Assembly: GCA_017415995.1 (NCBI GenBank)
Contig: JAFQDN010000046.1
Coordinates: 1-64,000, forward strand
Direction: 5' to 3'
Length of the DNA: 64,000 nt
DNA from: Akkermansia sp.
GTDB taxonomy: Bacteria > Verrucomicrobiota > Verrucomicrobiia > Verrucomicrobiales > Akkermansiaceae
Numbering within the stretch: position 1 is the first letter of the stretch; every line of letters starts with the position of its first letter. Positions 31,199-40,006 of this stretch are shown here, in pieces. A model generated the notes under the pieces. The model made no database searches. It was not told the DNA's origin and saw only the letters and a program-made list of their open reading frames with translations. The position numbers and the translations under genes were made by a program.

Positions 31199-31384
31199 AT
31201 GAAAGACAAGCCCCGTAACAAAAAAAGCATATTTGTAGTGCTGATTCTGCTGATTTTCTGTGCGGCCTATCTGGCGTATGATGTTGCTGCCGGGGCTACT
31301 CCCGTTTTGTCTTTTCTCTTTCCTACCGGTGCCGTTCTTCTATTCTGCTTCTACATGTTGCTGAAACAACTTAGCTCTAAATGA
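31199..31384 (+). CDS. Small two-helix membrane protein
   Basis: 61 residues from ATG 31199, preceded by a near-perfect AGAAGGAG at eight bases. Basic N-terminus MKDKPRNKKS, two membrane helices (about 11-28 and 35-55), short end. It overlaps the next gene by four bases (ATGA). Function unknown; possibly a partner of the lipoprotein encoded next. Confidence 0.65.
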   Translation: MKDKPRNKKSIFVVLILLIFCAAYLAYDVAAGATPVLSFLFPTGAVLLFCFYMLLKQLSSK

Positions 31385-31947
31385 CCATGCCCACCATCCA
31401 CAAAATCCTTGCCACCACAGCCCTGTGCCTTGCGGCGATGGGGCTGAATAGCTGTCAAAAAAATCTGGGAACCCTCTCATTAGCGGAAGCAAGGTATTAT
31501 CTGTCTCGGCCCGATACGATGAGTCGAGGGATAGATTACCTCGGTAGCGATGCTGAGTTTCATTACTTTGAACACAAACGAGAAATGGCGCGTGATGTGC
31601 GATTTCGTATCAGCGTGACAGAGAATATCTATCTACCGCATGAAACCGTACCTTACCGGAGCTGGTTTTCTGAAAGGCGCGATGCGTATAGCTTGCTTAA
31701 GGGGCTGAACCTCACCGTGGACTCTGATTTATCCTGCATGATTGAGGGGAAGCCCTACGCATCTCCGGCGGCTGTTCCCGGCGAACTTTGGTCTAAGGTG
31801 GGAACCGTACATTTTTGCGTTAAACGGTATGATGAAGCAAAGTTGATGGAGCAACAGCTTGCACCATATTTGCAAAAATCACCCCATGTTCACTATAGCT
31901 ACCCTCTCAGCTGGGTGCCTGCTCACTTGGTGCCACAATGTGATTGA
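31381..31947 (+). CDS. Lipoprotein of unknown function
   Basis: 188 residues. Lipoprotein signal peptide with lipobox LNSC at residues 22-25 (ATTALCLAAMGLNSC). The mature part is mixed, with HYFEHKREMARDVRFRIS and a Tyr-rich end. No family recognised. Coupled to the preceding membrane protein. A strong stem (TTGAAGGAG/CTCCTTCAA) begins at its stop codon. Confidence 0.65.
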   Translation: MTMPTIHKILATTALCLAAMGLNSCQKNLGTLSLAEARYYLSRPDTMSRGIDYLGSDAEFHYFEHKREMARDVRFRISVTENIYLPHETVPYRSWFSERRDAYSLLKGLNLTVDSDLSCMIEGKPYASPAAVPGELWSKVGTVHFCVKRYDEAKLMEQQLAPYLQKSPHVHYSYPLSWVPAHLVPQCD

Positions 31948-32009
31948 AGGAGCCTCAACCTCCTTCAATCGCTTGCAAGTGGCTTTTTATCCCCTTGCAA
32001 GCGATGTTT
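31945..32009 (+). terminator. Double hairpin after the lipoprotein gene
   Basis: TTGAAGGAG pairs with CTCCTTCAA (31945-31969), then TCGCTTGCAAG pairs with CTTGCAAGCGA with GCTTTTTATCC between. The first stem resembles an intrinsic terminator. Confidence 0.5.
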
Positions 32010-32364
32010 CATTTTAGGTTGCTACTCGGTGAAAAATGCACCTTAAACTACTGATTCTGTGTAGATTGGCAGTTCGAAACATCTTTGCTTGTCACAGAGT
32101 TGCTATCGCCCCAAAATTGCCTAAGCTCACAGAATCAGCGGATTATAGATTCGAAGCATCTTTAGTGACCCTAAAAGGCGTTCGCGCTTAGGAAAACGGG
32201 CTTAGGCATGCTTAGGCTTTTTGGCCTTTTGGGGGCGTTTTGCGCCCGGCGGGACGGTGGCTGAGCGCGTAAGCGTGCAAAGCCTACGCTTGCGTAATGT
32301 TTGAAAATCAATGCAAAACAAAAACCGAACCAGATTGTTTTCTGATTCGGTTTCTGGGATTAAG
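32010..32364. repeat. Intergenic region with paired inverted and direct repeats
   Basis: No gene seen. Perfect 11-base inverted repeat CTGATTCTGTG (32051-32061) / CACAGAATCAG (32128-32138), and a direct repeat TTCGAAACATCTTT (32073-32086) / TTCGAAGCATCTTT (32150-32163) interleaved with it. A further palindrome-like CGTAAGCGT...ACGCTTGCG lies near 32260-32290. Confidence 0.4.
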
Positions 32365-32437
32365 TGGAGCATAGGGGATTCGAACCCCTGACCTGTTGCG
32401 TGCGATGCAACCGCTCTACCAACTGAGCTAATGCCCC
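32365..32437 (-). tRNA. tRNA-Ala (anticodon CGC)
   Basis: Full cloverleaf on the minus strand: acceptor GGGGCAT / ATGCTCC, D-arm GCTC...GAGC, anticodon stem GTTGC/GCAAC with loop ATCGCAC (anticodon CGC), T-arm AGGGG-TTCGAAT-CCCCT, discriminator A. The third acceptor pair is G-U, the classical alanine identity element, agreeing with the anticodon. CCA is not encoded. Confidence 0.95.
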
Positions 32438-32526
32438 GGTGTGATTGCGGGGCAATTATACTCTTAGCGGGGGAGGGATGCAAGCACAATATGATGAAAA
32501 ATGAAAATTCCGTGCGAGGGGGTGTG

Positions 32527-34007
32527 TTAGCGGGAATGATGGGAGGCGAGGGAGCGGAAATGTTCGGCCTGGGAGTTATCCTGCATCATGCCCCAGTGTT
32601 CGTGGCTGCCGGTTTCATAATATTGTGCGATGCGGGTGGCGGCGGTGGCGTCTCCTAATTCTGCTAGGTAGCGCAGCGCCCAGGGGTTATCTTCTATGTC
32701 AGCCGCTTGGCGGAACCATTTGCGGGCTTCGTCAGCGTTTTTGCAGGTTCCGTTACCTTCCGTATAGCATTACCGACATTGAAGAAGCCCCAATGGTAGC
32801 CGTGTTCAGCGGCTTTTCTGTACCAATGGAGAGCCTCTTCCGGGGAGCGGGGGCAACCTTGGTTTTCAGCTCGGCCATCGTAGTAGCAGTCGCCAACTTC
32901 GTTCATGCACGCAGCGTCGCCCAATTCCGCGAGGGCGAGGAGAGCCCAGAAGTTCTGTTGCTGAGCCGCTTTGCGGAACCATTGGCGAGCATCATCGAGA
33001 TTTTGAGGGACGCCATGGCCCTCGCGGTAGCATTTGCCGATGTTGAAGAAGCCCCAGTGGAAGTTGTAATCTGCAGCGCGGCGGTAAAGTTGTAAGGCGG
33101 TATCGTAATTTTGTTCGGAGCCGTTGCGGCCATGGTAATAATCGTCGCCCGTGTTTACGAGAGCCCAAGCAGCATCATCACTCATGTGCACGGAGGGTTT
33201 GCCGGCAATGGTATCGAAGAAGAGTTCCTTGAAGCCCGGGGATTGGAAGAAGTCGTTATGAGTGCAGTTTACCCAGATGGTTTCCGGGTGGGTAGAGGTG
33301 AAGGCATGGAAGAGGTTCCACGTAGATTCGTGGGGGATGGTGTCATCTGTACGCGCCATGAAAATGGTGACGGGGCAGGTGACTTGCGGGGCAAAATCTA
33401 CGGAGCGTAAGATGTTGCCGACGCAAACTTTACAAAATCCTTTGAGGATGGAGAGGGGGATTTGAGGGCATGCGTGGTGGGTCAGGTGAACGGCGGCGTT
33501 ATAGATGCAGTCGTACGGGGCAATAAGGATGAGTTTATCCGTAGGTTCTGCAGCGGCAACCTGTACTGCTATGCCGGTTCCTAAACTGCACCCGGCAATA
33601 ATAAGGGATGAAAAGCCCCCTGTTTGTTCTCTGCACCATGCGATGCAGTCACGGGCATCACTGATGAGGTCTTTTTCAGTTGCAATGCCTTGGGACCAAC
33701 CGTAGCCACGGTAATTTATCAGGAGGTAGGAGCGTTCTGTATCTTGAGCAGCCTCGCTGATTGCCCACCCAATGTGTACGCCTTTACCGTGGTAACCAAC
33801 CACTAAGGGTTTGTCTGCTCCTCTGTTGAAAAACCAACCGTTGAGTTCCGTGCCGTCTTTGGCGTGGATGGTGACGTGGTGTTCCATGTAACCGAATTTG
33901 TCATCCGGATCTGCCGGGTAAGGAGAGAAGACGAGTTGCGACGGTGCAAGTGATTTGAGTGAGAGAGAGCCGAGAAAGGGGTGAGAAATAGAGAATTTGT
34001 CGGACAT
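32527..34007 (-). pseudogene. Alpha/beta hydrolase with Sel1 repeats, frameshifted near the 3' end
   Basis: From ATG 34007 (MSDKFSISHPFLG). Residues about 60-260 are an alpha/beta hydrolase: VVGYHGKGVHIGWA, nucleophile elbow IIAGCSLGTGIAVQ (C-S-L-G-T-G), D and H in ARTDDTIPHES and WVNCTHNDFFQ. Sel1-like repeats follow (YNFHWGFFNIGKCYREGHGVPQNLDDARQWFRKAA region). In the last repeat FFNVG is followed by GGTAATGC where GGTAAATGC would keep the frame; reading on one base shifted gives CYTEGNGTCKNADEARKWF and a natural end at 32527. A single A is missing near 32770. As written the frame stops at 32694. Could be a real frameshift or a base error. Confidence 0.75.
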
Positions 34008-34220
34008 AGCGGGATGAAGTTTAAGTTGAAATGTGTAGCGTAAGTGATATGTATCATATGCCTTAATGCTTGTCAAGGTTAATTTTTAATGAAAATGCGA
34101 TAAAGTTGCGATTTTGTCGCAAACAGCATAAAAACATTGAAACCGCCCCGGGGGGATAAAAAAGTGGAATTGAGAAAGAGGGAGGGAGCTTTACAGTTGA
34201 CTTGGTGCCGGGAAGAGTAT

Positions 34221-35555
34221 ATGATGGAGAGCATGAGTAAGGAAAGTAAACCATGTCCGACGCTGTTGCAGAGGCGCATATGTTGGGTGGCGCTGACGCT
34301 GTTGTGTTTGGTGTTCATTGTATCACTGGCGTGTGGGTGTGCGTACGGGATGGTGAAGTTGTTTGCCATGTTTGAGGCGGTGTTGTTGCCGGTGCTGATA
34401 GCGGGAGTGTTGGCGTATATGCTCAACCCGGTTGTGACGTGGGTACAGCGGTATGTGGTGCGGCGGTTTTGGTCCGTGTTGGTGGTGATGTTGGGGGCAT
34501 TTTTGTTGGTGGTCGGATTGGGGCTTTGCATTGTTCCGCCCCTGGTGAAGCAGGCGAATGATTTGTATGCAAACCGGGAGTACATAGTGGGGAATGTAGT
34601 GTCTACCACGCGCAAGCTGCTGGATGAGGATCCGTTTGTTCAGCAGTCTGTGGATATACTGTACCGGCATGCCGGTGGCGAAACGCAGGGAGAGGGCGGT
34701 TCCGAGGTGCAGAATAGTGCACCGGAGCAGAATGCGCTTGCAAATGGAGCAGATGAGAGGGCTACCGCTGAGGGGTACGAGCAAAAGCTCGGGTATGTGC
34801 TGAATCACCATTCCGCGTATTTGCTGGATAAAGGGTTAGAGTGGATGACGGCGGGCGGGCGAGTGCTGTTCGGGGCAGTGTATGTGGTAGTGGGGATTGT
34901 GGTGGTGCCGGTGTTCTTGTTTTACTTTTTGCTGGAATCTGAACCGATAGCGCGGAATTGGGACAAGGTACTGCCGTTGCGGAGCTCTCGCCTGAAGGAT
35001 GAGATTGTGGCCACCCTCCGGGAGATTAATGAGAACTTGGTGGCGTTTGTGCGCGGGCAAATGCTGGTGAGCCTGATAGATGCCTGCTTGTTGGGCATTG
35101 CCTTGCGGTGTATGGGCTTGCCCTATGCGTTGACGATTGCCGCTTCCGTGGCGGTGTTGGGGATTATACCCTACATCGGCATGATTTCCACCTCCATACC
35201 GGCTATGCTGGTGGCGTGGTTCACGTGGCATGATTGGGGCTCTGTGGCGGCTGTTGCTATTATCTTCCTGTCCGTCAGTCAGCTGGATAGCTGGTTGCTC
35301 CAGCCTAAAATTGTAGGTAAAAATGTGAAAATGCATGACCTGACGGTTATGTTTTCCGTTTTGTTTTGGAGTTTGGTGTTCGGCGGCGTGTTGGGGGCTC
35401 TTATAGCGGTTCCGCTTACTGCTTCCATCAAGGTGATATTCAAACGCTATGTTTGGGAGCCTTTTACGGAGAAGCATACGGTGGCGTTTTCTGACAAAAA
35501 TGACGCGTCTGAGCTCGAAATTGCGGAAAAACCGGGTGAAAATGAGAAAAAATAG
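34221..35555 (+). CDS. AI-2E-type / PerM-family permease
   Basis: About 444 residues from ATG 34221 (GGGAAGAG upstream). Two N-terminal helix pairs (ALTLLCLVFIVSLACG, VLLPVLIAGVLAYMLNPVV), a variable hydrophilic domain, then the conserved C-terminal membrane half with FFLLESEP-like FLFYFLLESEPI, LVAFVRGQMLVSLIDA, IPYIGMI, LDSWLLQPKIVGKNVKMHDL and GALIAVPLTA. The QP-x-I-x-G and P-Y-x-G motifs define the family. Members export quorum-signalling, sodium or other solutes; the substrate cannot be told from sequence. Acidic C-terminal tail. Confidence 0.88.
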   Translation: MMESMSKESKPCPTLLQRRICWVALTLLCLVFIVSLACGCAYGMVKLFAMFEAVLLPVLIAGVLAYMLNPVVTWVQRYVVRRFWSVLVVMLGAFLLVVGLGLCIVPPLVKQANDLYANREYIVGNVVSTTRKLLDEDPFVQQSVDILYRHAGGETQGEGGSEVQNSAPEQNALANGADERATAEGYEQKLGYVLNHHSAYLLDKGLEWMTAGGRVLFGAVYVVVGIVVVPVFLFYFLLESEPIARNWDKVLPLRSSRLKDEIVATLREINENLVAFVRGQMLVSLIDACLLGIALRCMGLPYALTIAASVAVLGIIPYIGMISTSIPAMLVAWFTWHDWGSVAAVAIIFLSVSQLDSWLLQPKIVGKNVKMHDLTVMFSVLFWSLVFGGVLGALIAVPLTASIKVIFKRYVWEPFTEKHTVAFSDKNDASELEIAEKPGENEKK

Positions 35556-35624
35556 AGATTTTTTTAAGAAAAATTGATTTTTTGCTTGAAATTCAAGAAA
35601 AATTAAGTAATCTAGAAAGCGAAG

Positions 35625-35642
35625 AAAGCCCCACGGTGGGGC
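35625..35642 (+). promoter_or_regulatory. Short GC hairpin ahead of the small lipoprotein
   Basis: GCCCCA-CGG-TGGGGC is a perfect six-base stem with a three-base loop, without a T-run, 31 bases before the lipoprotein start. It may stabilise that mRNA. Confidence 0.35.
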
Positions 35643-35673
35643 AATCTAAAACAATTAAACATCAGTATCAGTA

Positions 35674-35790
35674 ATGAAGACCATCGCTATTCTTGCCCTT
35701 ACGGCAGCCGCTCTGGTATCCTGCCAGCAGCAGCAGCAGCAGCAGACCACTCCTCCTCCTGCAGCTCCCCCTGTAGTGAGCGTGAAGTAA
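35674..35790 (+). CDS. Tiny lipoprotein with poly-Gln stretch
   Basis: 38 residues: signal peptide MKTIAILALTAAALVSC, lipobox LVSC, seven Gln encoded by CAG in a row, then TTPPPAAPPVVSVK. The mature peptide is about 22 residues, similar to the small entericidin-type lipoproteins in size only. The CAG run could vary in length between strains. Confidence 0.6.
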   Translation: MKTIAILALTAAALVSCQQQQQQQTTPPPAAPPVVSVK

Positions 35791-35957
35791 TAAGTTGCTT
35801 GCACAAGTGAATATGGCGTACCCTGCGTAAAAGCACGGTACGCCATTTTGTATGTCTCTGATTAGGGGGAGCGGAGGTGCAGCAATCCCGAAAAAATGAA
35901 GTTTTATTGCCAAGTATTCAGAGGCAAGATGCTCACATGGCGGTTCGAGAATGGATA

Positions 35958-36725
35958 TCAGTAATCGAACTTGTCCGTTTTGATAAGTTGCTCCGCTGAG
36001 ATGTAGGGAACCGTCCGTGCGGGGATGCTCGCAAAGGAAGGCGGGAGGTTGTCCTCCGTAAAGAGCGTGTATTGAGGTAGCGCAACCGTGTGCTGCAAGG
36101 GGCGGTAAAGGTGTTCGGAAGGGCAGATGATGAAGCACTCACGCGCACAGGCAGCAGCTAAAGCAGCCCAGTGGGCAGGCAGTGCGGAAATGTAGCCGGC
36201 CTGTGTGGGGGAGAGTGCAGCGGGGCGCAGAATGCAGAAGTGAGGTTGCGAATCGCGTAAGGTTTGTTCCGCCTCCTTGCCGTAAAAAAGTTTGGATTCC
36301 TTATCCAGCTTGCCACCGGTGCAGATGACGGAATGGGGCAGAGCTTGCGGGGAGAGGTGAAGAGCCAGTTGTGGCGAGTTTGTGACAAAAGTGCAGGGGG
36401 TGTCACTCAGTTGAGCTGCCAAGACTCTGGTAAAGGCGCAGGCCTCGGCATAAATTACGGCGCCTGGCGGAATAGCCGTGACCATGAGGCGAGCCAGTTG
36501 AACATCTGCCCTGCGGGAAAGCTCTGCTTGGCTGTTTTGCGGTTCCGGTACAATGAATTCCGCACCGCCATGCACGCGCCGCAAGAGCCCCTTTTTCTGG
36601 AGGCTGACGAGGTCCGTACGTATGGTTTCATCCGTAACCCCTAATTCATGAGCAAGCTCGGCAGAGCGAATGCGACCGCGCTGTTCCAAAAGGTGCAGGA
36701 TGTACTGCTTGCGCTCATGAGCCAT
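35958..36725 (-). CDS. DeoR-family transcriptional regulator
   Basis: 255 residues from ATG 36725; ATG 36731 is possible. The N-terminal HTH is typical: RKQYILHLLEQRGRIRSAELAHELGVTDETIRTDL (shortened: residues about 5-40), then QKKGLLRRVHGGA, the family hallmark. The C-terminal sugar-phosphate-sensing domain is divergent but keeps FVTNSPQLALHL and TGGKLDKESKLFYG. Such regulators repress sugar or nucleoside catabolic genes; no such genes adjoin it. The target is unknown. Confidence 0.8.
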   Translation of the reverse strand: MAHERKQYILHLLEQRGRIRSAELAHELGVTDETIRTDLVSLQKKGLLRRVHGGAEFIVPEPQNSQAELSRRADVQLARLMVTAIPPGAVIYAEACAFTRVLAAQLSDTPCTFVTNSPQLALHLSPQALPHSVICTGGKLDKESKLFYGKEAEQTLRDSQPHFCILRPAALSPTQAGYISALPAHWAALAAACARECFIICPSEHLYRPLQHTVALPQYTLFTEDNLPPSFASIPARTVPYISAEQLIKTDKFDY

Positions 36726-36751
36726 GTACATAAGCCGGGGGAGGAAGAAAA

Positions 36752-37867
36752 TCAGTGGTGGAGCGAGGTGCTGAAGTGTTGCATGTTGCTGAGGAACTGA
36801 TCCGCAGCTTTGCAGATGGGTTCCCTGCATGGGGCAGGGAGGGGACCGGTAAGTGCCCTCAGCCCTTGAATGCGCGCCATGAGTACCCGGATGCGGTGGT
36901 CCGCCAGCTCGGTATCATAGTTGTCCTCTTCCGTAAGCAGGATGGTGGCTAAGGTGTGGGAAACAATGGAGGCATAGGCGGAGAGGAAATCCGCCGCTTC
37001 TTTGCTGGATTTGAGCTTTTCACTACCATGCAGCAACAGCTGTTGTACAAGTGCCGTCATGTGTGATGCCTCACGGAAAAGCTTGTGGTGCATGCTTTTG
37101 CGCACCGCTTTGGCTTGCTCCTTAGGTAGGAAATCCAAGACCTCCCAATCGTGGTTCATCACCTCGGGATCAGGGGGCATGTTTGCTTCATCGGCTGCGG
37201 CTTCGCGTCCGAGGAAGTCCGTGCGCTCCATGACAAATGCTGCTGAGAGGTAGCCGCCGGGTACGGGGCCGTATTTGTCATGAATGGAGGGGTAAATGGC
37301 CATGTATGCCTCCGCTTTGTTCAGGCGGTAATCCCATATACAGGGGGGCATATCGGTCCCGAGGCCGGCAATGCCCGGGCCGCGGTATTTTGCAACGTTG
37401 ATATTGATGTGGGCGCGTAAAGCCTCCATGTTCAGGATGCGTTGCACGTTGTCGTCTTCCCAACTTTGTTCCCACTGAGGGAGGGAAATAGAGAAGGGAA
37501 TGCCGCTGAGCTCCACCAGCAGACGAACCTCTTCATTCACGAAGATCTCGATGGAAAGAAAGTTGCTGATAGCTCCTCGGTTGTCATTATCCTGCGTGCG
37601 ACGTGAAAAAGTAATGTCGCCGGCGGTGTAATTGTGGGAGTGGCTGCGCAGCGCAGTCAGGAGTTCCGGCACTTGTGCGGGCGGGCTACCTGCCCCGGTG
37701 TTGGTAAACTCCAAACGGCAGCCCGCAATATCTCGCAGACAATCACCGCGCATGCGCATGTGCAGCGGTTCCAAACCATCTGTACACCAAAGTTGCAGGT
37801 CTATGAGCCCCCGTGCGGTGTTGTCAATAACTCCGCGTGCAATTAATGGTGATATGACGGCTAACAT
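36752..37867 (-). CDS. Unknown protein encoded after leuD
   Basis: 371 residues from ATG 37867, 17 bases past the leuD stop, so probably read with leuCD. The first half is beta-rich (ARGLIDLQLWCTDGLEPLHM, GDITFSRRTQDNDNRGAI), the second helical (KAVRKSMHHKLFREASHMTALVQQL region). No signal peptide, no family I recognise. It may be a cytoplasmic protein; linkage to leucine synthesis rests only on order. Confidence 0.6.
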   Translation of the reverse strand: MLAVISPLIARGVIDNTARGLIDLQLWCTDGLEPLHMRMRGDCLRDIAGCRLEFTNTGAGSPPAQVPELLTALRSHSHNYTAGDITFSRRTQDNDNRGAISNFLSIEIFVNEEVRLLVELSGIPFSISLPQWEQSWEDDNVQRILNMEALRAHININVAKYRGPGIAGLGTDMPPCIWDYRLNKAEAYMAIYPSIHDKYGPVPGGYLSAAFVMERTDFLGREAAADEANMPPDPEVMNHDWEVLDFLPKEQAKAVRKSMHHKLFREASHMTALVQQLLLHGSEKLKSSKEAADFLSAYASIVSHTLATILLTEEDNYDTELADHRIRVLMARIQGLRALTGPLPAPCREPICKAADQFLSNMQHFSTSLHH

Positions 37868-37883
37868 TTCCGGAAAAAAACGC

Positions 37884-38489
37884 TTATTTTGTGGAGGGGC
37901 AAGGGAGCTTGGCTGCCAACGCCTCAACTTGTTCCGGCGCATTGAGAAGCTCAACCACGGCATCCCAGCGGCCTTGCATGAGTGCCTCTCGGGGTTCTGC
38001 CGGCATGGAGACAGGCAGTGTAACCATGGGGCAACTGAGGGTCATGGACTCCAGGTCCAGGTGCCATTGGGTGTCCGGGGCATCAGCTGTGATGTTTTTT
38101 GCCGTTTGCAGTGCTGCGTGCGTGGCACATACGCAGGGAAGACCGATGCCGGTGCTGTTGCCGAAAAAGATTTCCGCAAAGGATTCTGCAACAATGGCGT
38201 TAATACCGCTGCGTTTAATAGCCTGCGGGGCATGCTCACGGGAGGAACCGCAGCCGAAGTTTTCTCCGCCGAGGATGATGGAAGCCCCGGCATGTTGCGG
38301 TGCATCTATGGGGTGACCCTTGGAGCTGCCATCGGCGTTGAAGCGTTCATCATAGAACATGGTGCCGGCCAGCTCATCGAAGGTGACGCACTTGAGGAAT
38401 CGCGCCGGGATGATGCGGTCCGTGTCCATATCCGCTCCCGGTACCGGGACGGCCTTGCCGTGAATGCTGGTAATTTTGTTAAGAGGCAT
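37884..38489 (-). CDS. leuD: 3-isopropylmalate dehydratase small subunit
   Basis: 201 residues, normal for LeuD. Diagnostic segments: GKAVPVPGADMDTDRIIPARFLK at the start (D-T-D-x-I-x-P), ILGGENFGCGSSREHAPQA, and the swivel domain's IVAESFAEIFFGNSTGIGLP. With LeuC it isomerises 2-isopropylmalate to 3-isopropylmalate in leucine synthesis. It follows leuC by 17 bases, the usual leuCD order. Other leu genes are not in the window. Confidence 0.95.
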   Translation of the reverse strand: MPLNKITSIHGKAVPVPGADMDTDRIIPARFLKCVTFDELAGTMFYDERFNADGSSKGHPIDAPQHAGASIILGGENFGCGSSREHAPQAIKRSGINAIVAESFAEIFFGNSTGIGLPCVCATHAALQTAKNITADAPDTQWHLDLESMTLSCPMVTLPVSMPAEPREALMQGRWDAVVELLNAPEQVEALAAKLPCPSTK

Positions 38490-38506
38490 GGTAAAAAACG
38501 GGGCGT

Positions 38507-39919
38507 TTATCGGATTTCAAATACTTCTCGAGGGTCTGCCACGGTGCCGGTAACGGCTGCAGCAGCTGCCATCAGGGGGCTCATCAGCAGAGTGCGCCCG
38601 GTGGGGCTTCCTTGGCGTCCCTTGAAGTTGCGGTTACTGGTACTGGCACAAATTTGGTCGCCCTGCAGTTTGTCCGGGTTCATGGCTAAACACATGGAAC
38701 ACCCAGGCAGGCGCCACTCAAACCCTGCTTGGCGGAAGACGTCGGCAATGCCTTCTTCCTCGCATTGGCGTGCGGTTTCCTGAGAGCCGGGTACGGCAAG
38801 TGCTTTCACGCCCGCTGCCACCTTGTGGCCACGCAGCAGCGGTGCTACAGCACGGAAGTCCGAGATGCGTCCATTGGTGCAGGAGCCGATGAATACTACG
38901 TTGACGGGCAGACCTTTGAGCGGTTGACCGGGGCGGAGTTTCATGTACTCCAGCGCAGTAATTCGCGCCTTGCGTGTTTCGTTATCCGTGGCGTCTTCCG
39001 GGTGCGGAATGCAGCCGTTGATGCCGATGCTCATATCCGGAGAAATGCCCCAAGTAACGGTGGGTTCAATATCTTCCGCGGAGAATGTGACAACGTCATC
39101 GTACTCGGCATCCGCATCACTGGCAAAGCTCTTCCAGCGTGCAACGGCCTCATCCCAAGCTGCTCCCTTGGGGGCGTAAGGGCGGTTTCGGAGATAGTCA
39201 AAAGTCGTTTCGTCCGGGTTTACATAACCGCAGCGGGCAGCGCCCTCAATAGCCAAGTTACAGAGGGTAAGGCGGCCATCCATATCCATGTTGTCAATGG
39301 CAGAGCCGCCGAACTCATAGGCGTAACCCAAGCCTCCGTCTGCACCGAGTTTGCCGATGATGTACAGCGCAACATCCTTAGCTGTAACACCGGGGCGTAA
39401 GGTGCCTTCAACGCGCACATTGCGAACTTTAAGCGGGAGCATGGCCAGCGTTTGGGTGGCGAGTACATCTCGCACTTGCGTGGTGCCGATGCCCATGGCA
39501 ATGCTGCCCATGGCACCGTGGGTTGCGGTGTGGGAATCACCGCAGACAATGGTCATGCCCGGTTGGGTAATACCCAACTCCGGACCGATGGAATGGACAA
39601 TGCCTTGGTAGCCGCTCGGGAGGTCAAACATACGGATGCCGTTGGCGGCGGTATTCTCCCGCAGCGCATTAAGCATGGTTTGTGCGCGAGGGTCTGCCAA
39701 AGGTTCCGCTTGGTTATCCGTGGGGATAATGTGGTCCACCGTGGCGAAGGTGCGTTCCGGGTGCAGCACGGGTAGGTTTAGGTCGCGCAGCATGGCAAAG
39801 GCCTGAGGCGAGGTGACCTCATGCACAAAGTGAGTGGCAATAAACAGTTGCGTGCGCCCATCCGGCAAAGTGCCGACGGTGTGCGCGTCCCATACCTTTT
39901 TGTATAATGTTTTACCCAT
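38507..39919 (-). CDS. leuC: 3-isopropylmalate dehydratase large subunit
   Basis: 470 residues. Aconitase-type enzyme: [53 protein letters not shown], and the three Fe-S cluster Cys in [14 protein letters not shown] and [25 protein letters not shown] near the C-terminus binds substrate. Forms a heterodimer with LeuD in the cytoplasm. First gene of a leftward operon; its start is about 90 bases from the convergent-free end of the serpin gene. Confidence 0.97.
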   Translation of the reverse strand: MGKTLYKKVWDAHTVGTLPDGRTQLFIATHFVHEVTSPQAFAMLRDLNLPVLHPERTFATVDHIIPTDNQAEPLADPRAQTMLNALRENTAANGIRMFDLPSGYQGIVHSIGPELGITQPGMTIVCGDSHTATHGAMGSIAMGIGTTQVRDVLATQTLAMLPLKVRNVRVEGTLRPGVTAKDVALYIIGKLGADGGLGYAYEFGGSAIDNMDMDGRLTLCNLAIEGAARCGYVNPDETTFDYLRNRPYAPKGAAWDEAVARWKSFASDADAEYDDVVTFSAEDIEPTVTWGISPDMSIGINGCIPHPEDATDNETRKARITALEYMKLRPGQPLKGLPVNVVFIGSCTNGRISDFRAVAPLLRGHKVAAGVKALAVPGSQETARQCEEEGIADVFRQAGFEWRLPGCSMCLAMNPDKLQGDQICASTSNRNFKGRQGSPTGRTLLMSPLMAAAAAVTGTVADPREVFEIR

Positions 39920-40006
39920 GGTTTACGGCACACAGTCTAGCATGTCGTGCCTCCGGCGTCAAGTTGCCTTGGCTGTTCATGACACGGCATGACGCACAGA
40001 AACGGC

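Noticed and set aside
36752..37963. Longer start of the gene after leuD (upstream of 37867)
   Set aside because: The extra residues overlap the leuD C-terminus and are not protein-like.
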